Assembly (NCBI RefSeq): GCF_001465875.1
Contig: NZ_LN901324.1
Coordinates: 806,001-870,000, forward strand
Source: Legionella saoudiensis
Lineage (GTDB): Bacteria; Pseudomonadota; Gammaproteobacteria; Legionellales; Legionellaceae
Length of the DNA: 64,000 nt
Reading direction: 5' to 3'
Part shown: piece by piece, positions 58,770 to 64,000 of the stretch
How positions within the stretch are numbered: the first letter of the stretch is position 1
How the letters are laid out: every line of letters begins with the position of its first letter
The notes under the pieces: model-generated
Databases searched by the model: none
The model's input: only the letters and a program-made list of their open reading frames with translations
Told to the model about the DNA's origin: nothing
Program-made: the position numbers and the translations under genes

Positions 58770-58833
58770 GTCTATTACTCTATTAATATAAATAATAGAC
58801 CATATGGAGACAAATGTCTATAAAAAGACATTT
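58770..58833 (-). promoter_or_regulatory. Autoregulated promoter of the RES-Xre operon
   Basis: On the minus strand, TTGTCT (58813-58808), exactly 17 bases, then TATATT (58790-58785). An inverted repeat, GTCTATTA (58770-58777) with TAATAGAC (58793-58800), flanks the -10, and a second one (AAATGTC/GACATTT, 58812-58833) overlaps the -35. These are plausible antitoxin operators. Confidence 0.65.
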
Positions 58834-58860
58834 TTAAGCGATTTTGGACAAGCCTTTTGT

Positions 58861-60216
58861 CTATAATCCATTGGAATGCAAACTAATCCAATCCTCATTA
58901 AGCAAGTTAAATAATTCTTCAGGCTGAATATCGGAAGTATCTTGATATTTTAGCCATTCATTAATCACAAAACGTTGGTACGCTGAATCCAAAGCATAAA
59001 CTCCATTTTTGATTTCCGGACTTTTAAAATACTCTGATGCCTGTAATACTGCTGCCAAAACCAATGAGCGTGTTAATTGAATATCATTTGCCGGGACAGA
59101 CTCCCCTGAGTGATCAAAATTAACCGGAAAACCACCGCGTAAAAGATGAATAGTGGCTCCTAATTCAGTCTGATAGTCAATATCGTCCAAAGGCTCATGT
59201 TGTTTCGGCGAATACTGATTAATCATGTGCAGCAAAGATAGATATTCTTTATCTTCAGAAGAACAGCTAATTAGCACTTTATTTGAAGAGGACAAACGAA
59301 ATTGTTCCAAGCGCCCTTCGGAGATATCGCGCCCACTGCAACCAAAAATGTAATCAGACTCAGCAATAAGCGCTGTAAGATCATGAGTGCAAAGAATATT
59401 GGGCTTTCCTTGAATCGGCCGCAATTTTTCTGGATTAATGTCATGAACAATCAACTTACAACCCAATGAACGTAATCGATTAGCCACGGCTTCACCAATA
59501 GAGCCTAGCCCGACCACCCCAAAAATAAAGTCGTTTATATTTTCAGGTAAATAAGAAACTATTTTATTCACCACCGCTTCGGCAATTAAAGGGGATTCAA
59601 GAAACCGCTTTGCGGCGCTATTTGCCACATCAATGATTGGGATAGGCGGAATTCCATGCTTTTCACTATTAATAAACCCGGCAGTAGTTTTTTCTATTCC
59701 AAGAATCTTATACTGTTTTAATGACATTAGCGGAACAAAAGCAATGGCATGCCCGCCATGGTCCAGAATTAAGACTTCTTCTACATCTTCCCTTTTAATA
59801 TGCTCTACCATAGCGGCCCATAACCAATTTATATCTCGAATAAAACTATAGGAGTAACGACCAATATTCGTTTGCAGGGAACAAGGTTGATAATGAACGC
59901 CCTTGTTAATTAAGGCGGCAACAACCGCTTCACATTCAGAATAGCGCTTGCCAAGAATAAATATATTTTTAGGTTTAGCGCCTAGCCTTATCAAAGCATC
60001 GATTACATTAATAGAGGTTTGTAGTGGGTGGTGTACATAATAAATGGCTGTTTTTTTAAAAATATCTCTTTTTCCATCAATAAATGCCTTTTCTAATAAA
60101 GCATCCATTACGGGCAAATTAATCTCAGGAAGCGATAACGAGTCAATTGATGCATTGGTATTGTTTAATAGATTTTTATTAGAAAAACTCATATCCATAA
60201 TCCCCACTTGCCCCAT
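58861..60216 (-). CDS. S-adenosylhomocysteine hydrolase-like NAD-binding protein
   Basis: 451 aa. The layout follows adenosylhomocysteinase: an N-terminal substrate-type domain (HHPLQTSINVIDALIRLGAK, IFILGKRYSECEAVV), then GIEKTTAGFINSEKHG, which is the SAHH SEETTTG region with changed residues, and DVANSAAKRF at the place of the NDSVTK lysine loop. The NAD domain has GVVGLGSIGEAVA (GxGxxG at 236-241) and DYIFGCSGRD. Changes in the EETTTG segment suggest an altered substrate or lost activity. The ATG at 60216 is supported by the promoter; an ATG at 60198 is an alternative. It is divergent from a histidine kinase gene. Confidence 0.8.
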   Translation of the reverse strand: MGQVGIMDMSFSNKNLLNNTNASIDSLSLPEINLPVMDALLEKAFIDGKRDIFKKTAIYYVHHPLQTSINVIDALIRLGAKPKNIFILGKRYSECEAVVAALINKGVHYQPCSLQTNIGRYSYSFIRDINWLWAAMVEHIKREDVEEVLILDHGGHAIAFVPLMSLKQYKILGIEKTTAGFINSEKHGIPPIPIIDVANSAAKRFLESPLIAEAVVNKIVSYLPENINDFIFGVVGLGSIGEAVANRLRSLGCKLIVHDINPEKLRPIQGKPNILCTHDLTALIAESDYIFGCSGRDISEGRLEQFRLSSSNKVLISCSSEDKEYLSLLHMINQYSPKQHEPLDDIDYQTELGATIHLLRGGFPVNFDHSGESVPANDIQLTRSLVLAAVLQASEYFKSPEIKNGVYALDSAYQRFVINEWLKYQDTSDIQPEELFNLLNEDWISLHSNGL

Positions 60217-60242
60217 TTTTTAAACAAAGATTTCGTATAATT

Positions 60243-60271
60243 ATTATACTTACGCAGCATTATTTAATCAA
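60243..60271 (-). promoter_or_regulatory. Promoter of the SAHH-like gene
   Basis: On the minus strand, TTGATT (60271-60266), 17 bases, then a perfect TATAAT (60248-60243). The leader would be about 20 bases. Confidence 0.7.
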
Positions 60272-60313
60272 ACTCCAGATGAAGGTGCAAAGAGTTCTCT
60301 ATGAGGATTCAGA

Positions 60314-60342
60314 TTGAGAGTCGGTCAACCATTGGCTATTAT
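60314..60342 (+). promoter_or_regulatory. Promoter of the hybrid histidine kinase gene
   Basis: TTGAGA (60314-60319), exactly 17 bases, TATTAT (60337-60342). It faces away from the SAHH-like promoter, giving a compact divergent control region of 180 bases. Confidence 0.6.
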
Positions 60343-60396
60343 TTAGTCATACCATTCAGAAAATAGCATGTGTGATTTCACCCAAGGAGAAATACA

Positions 60397-62508
60397 GTGC
60401 CTCATGATCCGGCCATAAAAAAATTACTCCAACGAGTCAAGGAATTGGAACTCGCCATTAAGGTGCAACAAAATAAAATCAGTCAACTGGATTCGGAAAA
60501 TTTTCAATTAAAAAACCTCATCGATAATCTTCCAGGTGATATTTATTGGAAAGATAAAAATGGCATTTGGTCCGGTGTAAACAAACGAGGAGCGCAAAGT
60601 TTAAACCAAATGGGCTTTATTACAGACCGCTCTGAGGTAATTGGCAAATCAGATTATCAGCTATTTAGCAAAGAAACTGCTGATGAATATCGCAAAAATG
60701 ACCTTGAAGTCATGAGCAAAAAAATTGAAATCACCCGCGAAGAAATCAACAAACTGCCCAATGGTGAAACAATGGTGCAACTTTCTGCAAAAAGACCGTT
60801 ATGGGACAAGGAGGGCAATGTCGTGGGCGTTGTGGGTAATACCATTGATATTTCCTATCTAAAAAAAATAGAGGCCGAGTTAAAAACTGCTATTGAAAAA
60901 TCAGAAATTGCTAATAAAGCCAAAACGGAGTTTCTAGAAAACATGCGTCATGACATCCGCACACCATTAACAGGTATTGTTGGTTTTGCAGATATATTGA
61001 AACTGGAATCTGATAATGCACAAATTAAAGAATATGCCGAAAACTTAGTTGCCTCCAGCCATGCGTTACTTGATCTATTAGACGAAGTGCTGGAAGCAAT
61101 CCGCGTAAGCTCAGGAGAAATCCCCAAGCTTAAGAAAAAGTTTGATTTAAAAAAATCCTTAGAACAAATAATTAACTTAAACCGCGCCAAAGCAGCGCAA
61201 AAAAAACTGGAACTAACTCTAAACTTTGACCCCTCAATTCCTGAACATTTAATTGGCGATAAAATTCGTATCCATCGAGTTGTTCTGGAACTTATCGCTA
61301 ACGCCTTAAACTTTACTAATAACGGTTTTGTTCGACTCAATGCAGAGCTAGCCAAACGAAACAACAGAGAGTTAATCATCAAGCTTATTGTCGAAGATTC
61401 AGGAATAGGTGTCCCTCTAGAGCGACAGCAAGAAATTTATGTACAATTCACTCGCTTGACCCCTTCATACCAAGGAATTTATAAGGGCGCAGGCCTTGGC
61501 CTTTCTGTAGTAAAGCAGTTTATTGATGAGTTGGGTGGAGAAATTTATCTGGAAAGTGAACCAAGGAAAGGCTCTAAGTTTACTTGCATTATTCCTTTAC
61601 AAGAACCCTTACTTAATGATGATCTAGGGCTTGACGAGGAGTTCGAACCTCTGAAAAAGCCAAGTTACACCGAAGAACTTAAAAGGCCTTATAGTGATTT
61701 AAATACCAATAAGTTCCGCGTTTTGGTTGTAGAAGACAATCCCATTGCGCAAACTGTGGCCAAATCTATTCTCGGTAAGCTAAATTGTCATACCGACATT
61801 GCAGAATCAGGAAGGCGAGCGGTTGCCCTATGGAAAAGCAGATCCTATGATTTAATCTTTATGGACATCGGCTTACCCGATTTAGATGGCTATGAGGTAA
61901 CGCATCAAATTCGGGTGCATGAATTGCCACGAAAAACCCACACGCCAATTATTGCTCTAACGGCGCATGTTGGCGATGAAAACAAAAAACGTTGTATTGA
62001 GGCCGGCATGAATGCGGTGCTGACTAAACCTCTGACCCTAAAAAACTGCTCAGACATTCTTGATGCATTCATACCAGGACACCAAAAGAAAGAAGACGAA
62101 TCCCAAACAACACAATATTTAACTGATTTACCCGATAGTATGGAACATTTATTTAATTTAACCGAGTTTCCACTATTAGATATTGAAGAAGGCATTAAAA
62201 CTACAGGCAATCAATCCATATTAGCTGAAATGCTAAACCTATTGATTCATGATTCACTTCCTAAAGATTTGCAACTTATGGAGGAAGCCCATCAAGTACA
62301 GGATTGGGAAACAACCCAGCAACTGGCTCATAAAATTAAAGGCGGGGCAATTTATGTAGGTACCGTAAAAATGAAAATAGCCTGTCAATACCTTGAGCGC
62401 TACTGGAAAACAGGGCATTCGGAGCTACTGGAAGAACTGTATCAACAAGCAGTTACGGTGATTCGAGAAAGTATAAAGGAAGTAGCTCACTGGCTTAACG
62501 GGCATTGA
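60397..62508 (+). CDS. Cytosolic hybrid sensor histidine kinase (PAS-HisKA-HATPase-REC-Hpt)
   Basis: 703 aa, GTG start with AAGGAG seven bases upstream. Order: a short coiled coil (5-40), PAS domain (about 40-160), dimerisation helix with phospho-acceptor His185 (FLENMRHDIRTPLTG), ATPase domain with N-box Asn302, EDSGIG (333-338) and GAGLGLS, receiver (440-560) with Asp490 (FMDIGLPD) and Lys544, and an Hpt domain with His645 (AHKIKGGA). All phosphorelay residues are intact, so it can run a full His-Asp-His relay to a separate regulator. There are no membrane helices, so the PAS senses a cytosolic cue. No response-regulator gene is adjacent. A 6-bp hairpin (62500-62515) overlaps its stop codon. 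Confidence 0.93.
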   Translation: MPHDPAIKKLLQRVKELELAIKVQQNKISQLDSENFQLKNLIDNLPGDIYWKDKNGIWSGVNKRGAQSLNQMGFITDRSEVIGKSDYQLFSKETADEYRKNDLEVMSKKIEITREEINKLPNGETMVQLSAKRPLWDKEGNVVGVVGNTIDISYLKKIEAELKTAIEKSEIANKAKTEFLENMRHDIRTPLTGIVGFADILKLESDNAQIKEYAENLVASSHALLDLLDEVLEAIRVSSGEIPKLKKKFDLKKSLEQIINLNRAKAAQKKLELTLNFDPSIPEHLIGDKIRIHRVVLELIANALNFTNNGFVRLNAELAKRNNRELIIKLIVEDSGIGVPLERQQEIYVQFTRLTPSYQGIYKGAGLGLSVVKQFIDELGGEIYLESEPRKGSKFTCIIPLQEPLLNDDLGLDEEFEPLKKPSYTEELKRPYSDLNTNKFRVLVVEDNPIAQTVAKSILGKLNCHTDIAESGRRAVALWKSRSYDLIFMDIGLPDLDGYEVTHQIRVHELPRKTHTPIIALTAHVGDENKKRCIEAGMNAVLTKPLTLKNCSDILDAFIPGHQKKEDESQTTQYLTDLPDSMEHLFNLTEFPLLDIEEGIKTTGNQSILAEMLNLLIHDSLPKDLQLMEEAHQVQDWETTQQLAHKIKGGAIYVGTVKMKIACQYLERYWKTGHSELLEELYQQAVTVIRESIKEVAHWLNGH

Positions 62509-62535
62509 TATGCCCTAGTTTCCTTAGTATGAAGT

Positions 62536-62730
62536 CTACAAATCTTTAAACTCATCACTAGATGCAAAAGGATCTGCAGGCTCACCTGGAATCTTTCTTG
62601 ATTCATTCGCCCATTCGCCTAGATCAATTAATTTACACCGCTCAGAGCAAAAAGGCTTAAATTTATTTTCTGGCCGCCATGTATCAGGCTTATCGCAGGT
62701 AGGACACTTAATTTTCTCTGGATTTTTCAT
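62536..62730 (-). CDS. yacG: DNA gyrase inhibitor YacG
   Basis: 64 aa, the normal size. The four-cysteine zinc knuckle is complete, CPTCDK near the start and [14 protein letters not shown] in the middle, followed by the acidic, disordered tail [10 protein letters not shown]. YacG binds GyrB and blocks gyrase-DNA interaction. It is usually near coaE and pilD-type genes, but here stands alone between the histidine kinase and a PQ-loop gene. Confidence 0.96.
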   Translation of the reverse strand: MKNPEKIKCPTCDKPDTWRPENKFKPFCSERCKLIDLGEWANESRKIPGEPADPFASSDEFKDL

Positions 62731-62879
62731 AACTAAATATTAGCTTATTTTAGAAACATATAGTATATATCAAGCCACATAGTTCGTCATTAATGGCGAA
62801 TAAATCTCAAATAGTAATTTATATTTTACTATTTAATATGTAACAATTGGCAAAAGAAATTTAGGATATGTAACCGCAA

Positions 62880-63179
62880 ATGGACTTTACCAAGCTTTTT
62901 ATTAATTTTGGATTTTCAATCAGTTTAATTATAAATGCCCTTTTATTTATTCCTCAAATCGTTTCCATTTGGAGACATCAATCAGTACAAGGAGTTTCCT
63001 TACTCACCTTCGCAGGATTTAATGTTATCCAGTTTTTTACTGTATGCCATGGATTAATCGAAGGAGATCATTTACTTGCCGCAGGCTACATTTTAAGCTT
63101 AATTACTTGCGGTGCTGTTACATTCCTGATCATTTATTTTCGGTACACCAAAAAAATTAAAGAGCATAGACACGCATGA
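62880..63179 (+). CDS. PQ-loop / SemiSWEET-like membrane protein
   Basis: 99 aa with three predicted helices (about 8-28, 40-58, 66-90), the size of a SemiSWEET or single PQ-loop repeat unit. The hallmark is LLFIPQIVSIWRHQSVQGVSL, with the Pro-Gln pair at 25-26 followed by the S-x-x-GVSL turn. Such proteins dimerise to move small solutes such as sugars; the substrate cannot be told. There is no strong Shine-Dalgarno. Its stop overlaps the start of the next gene by four bases (ATGA), so the two are translationally coupled. Confidence 0.85.
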   Translation: MDFTKLFINFGFSISLIINALLFIPQIVSIWRHQSVQGVSLLTFAGFNVIQFFTVCHGLIEGDHLLAAGYILSLITCGAVTFLIIYFRYTKKIKEHRHA

Positions 63180-64000
63180 ACTCTCTTATTGAACGCAACG
63201 TTACTATATTGGCCTTGCTTCCTTATTCTAATGAAGCGGAGCTTTTGCATAAAAAACAAAAGCTTGATAATTTGTATTTTTTAAACGCTATTATAGCACT
63301 TGCAATTAACGCACTTGAGTCTTTTTTACAAGGACAGCTCTCCGCTTTTGATGCTCAAGTAGGAGAAAACCTATGCCAAATTAGGGCTTATAAAATTTTG
63401 CACCTCAGTTATAAATGGCTACATACTGAAAGTGCTTTAAATCAGTTCAAAGAAGAGCTTGAGAAAATAAAAGCCTATAAAGCTCATCTCAACGAGCTAA
63501 TTACACAATGGGAAAATGCCGTAAAATATTCTGTTGCTTATACCAAACATTTAGATGCTGCAGAAAAGATTTCTCTTTTTTTAAATCGGCACCAATTACT
63601 CATTTCCTTCCATAGTGAGATTGTATTTATCATACTATCCTGGTTTTTAACCCACTTTAATGTGCGTGACGATCATATTCCTATTGCCATCAACTTAGAG
63701 TATATTGCTCAAGAATTTAAGATCTCAAAATACAGAGCAAAACGGCTTACACACAAGTACCAACAGTTAATTTGTAAATTAGGATGCGATTTTATTATCA
63801 ATATTAGCCAAGCACTTCCGGAGGCATGGCGTCTGGGAGAACTGTTACCGCAAGTATGCAAAATTGCTGATGAAAATCGTGCGGTGCTCCCCTGCTATAT
63901 TAGCAGTGAAGTTATTTTCCATCATAATATTTTACAAAAAATACCTATGATTTTAATTACTAAGCGCTATGACAGCCAACAAAATCTAATCGATATTATT
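63176..64000 (+). CDS. Hypothetical protein, 3' end outside window
   Basis: An ATG at 63176 overlaps the PQ-loop gene's stop; the frame stays open for 275 codons to the right edge. The visible part is helical, with a hydrophobic helix near 35-50 (FLNAIIALAINALESFLQG) and another near 150-165 (IVFIILSWFLTHF). Between them lies a charged coiled segment (FKEELEKIKAYKAHLNELI). A helix-turn-helix-like stretch (NLEYIAQEFKISKYRAKRLT, about 185-204) might bind DNA or be structural. I recognise no family. The coupling suggests functional linkage to the PQ-loop protein. Confidence 0.7.
   Translation, partial: MNSLIERNVTILALLPYSNEAELLHKKQKLDNLYFLNAIIALAINALESFLQGQLSAFDAQVGENLCQIRAYKILHLSYKWLHTESALNQFKEELEKIKAYKAHLNELITQWENAVKYSVAYTKHLDAAEKISLFLNRHQLLISFHSEIVFIILSWFLTHFNVRDDHIPIAINLEYIAQEFKISKYRAKRLTHKYQQLICKLGCDFIINISQALPEAWRLGELLPQVCKIADENRAVLPCYISSEVIFHHNILQKIPMILITKRYDSQQNLIDII

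Noticed and set aside
1..64000. tRNA, rRNA, CRISPR array, insertion sequence or prophage attachment site
   Set aside because: None was recognised on reading both strands; no direct-repeat array and no transposase- or integrase-like protein is encoded.

Overview
The window looks like part of a Legionella (or close Legionellales) chromosome. This is judged from content, not from any database search. The DNA is AT-rich. It carries an EnhA-type L,D-transpeptidase lipoprotein, a YbaL antiporter, Zur and other gammaproteobacterial housekeeping genes. Between them sits an unusually dense set of large proteins with eukaryote-like or toxin-like domains, which is typical of Dot/Icm type IV effectors. 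Several of these genes have PmrA-type promoter boxes, the response-regulator site known to control Dot/Icm genes in Legionella. The species cannot be named from the sequence. No tRNA, rRNA, CRISPR array, transposase or integrase was recognised.

Region 1 (1-5.7 kb): a secreted protein with a DTGS motif that runs off the left edge, a degraded trypsin-like protease tail, a small membrane protein, a hydrophobic-core protein behind a PmrA-like box, a beta-lactamase-fold hydrolase and a GNAT acetyltransferase.

Region 2 (5.8-24.4 kb), effector-rich: a SopB-like phosphatase with a long coiled-coil tail; an ankyrin protein behind a good PmrA box; two small unknown proteins; a REP element; the EnhA-like enzyme; a protein with a U-box-like C-terminus; a protein kinase; and a two-gene operon of giant proteins (1048 and 1532 aa) with no recognised domain.

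Region 3 (24.6-33.9 kb): a YcaC hydrolase; a divergent pair, one a deaminase-like protein with a nuclear-localisation-type signal behind the best PmrA box and the other a TPR protein with a similar signal; a leucine-rich-repeat-like protein; an unknown protein; and a protein with carboxypeptidase-regulatory-like domains.

Region 4 (34-47.3 kb): ybaL follows directly after a gene whose product has a CNF/CheD-like Cys-His pair and a C-terminal CaaX box. Next come a 2766-aa protein with an embedded SecA-like motor and a NADAR-domain protein with five tandem repeat modules.

Region 5 (47.4-64 kb), mostly core or ordinary accessory genes: glutaminase, a YtjA-type small membrane protein, an aldo/keto reductase, MltA, a repeat lipoprotein, Zur, a nitrilase-like protein, a second MltA-type enzyme with a peptidoglycan amidase, two paralogous secreted proteins, a RES-Xre toxin-antitoxin pair, an adenosylhomocysteinase-like protein, a cytosolic hybrid histidine kinase, YacG, a PQ-loop protein and an unknown gene cut by the right edge.

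The effector candidates cover host-directed chemistry expected of an intracellular pathogen: lipid phosphatase, kinase, ubiquitin ligase, deamidase, deaminase, ADP-ribose chemistry, and ankyrin, LRR and TPR scaffolds. These functions are inferred from motifs. The strongest leads for something undescribed are the CaaX-tailed deamidase-like protein, the NLS-bearing deaminase-like protein, the NADAR repeat protein, the SecA-like giant and the two-gene giant operon.
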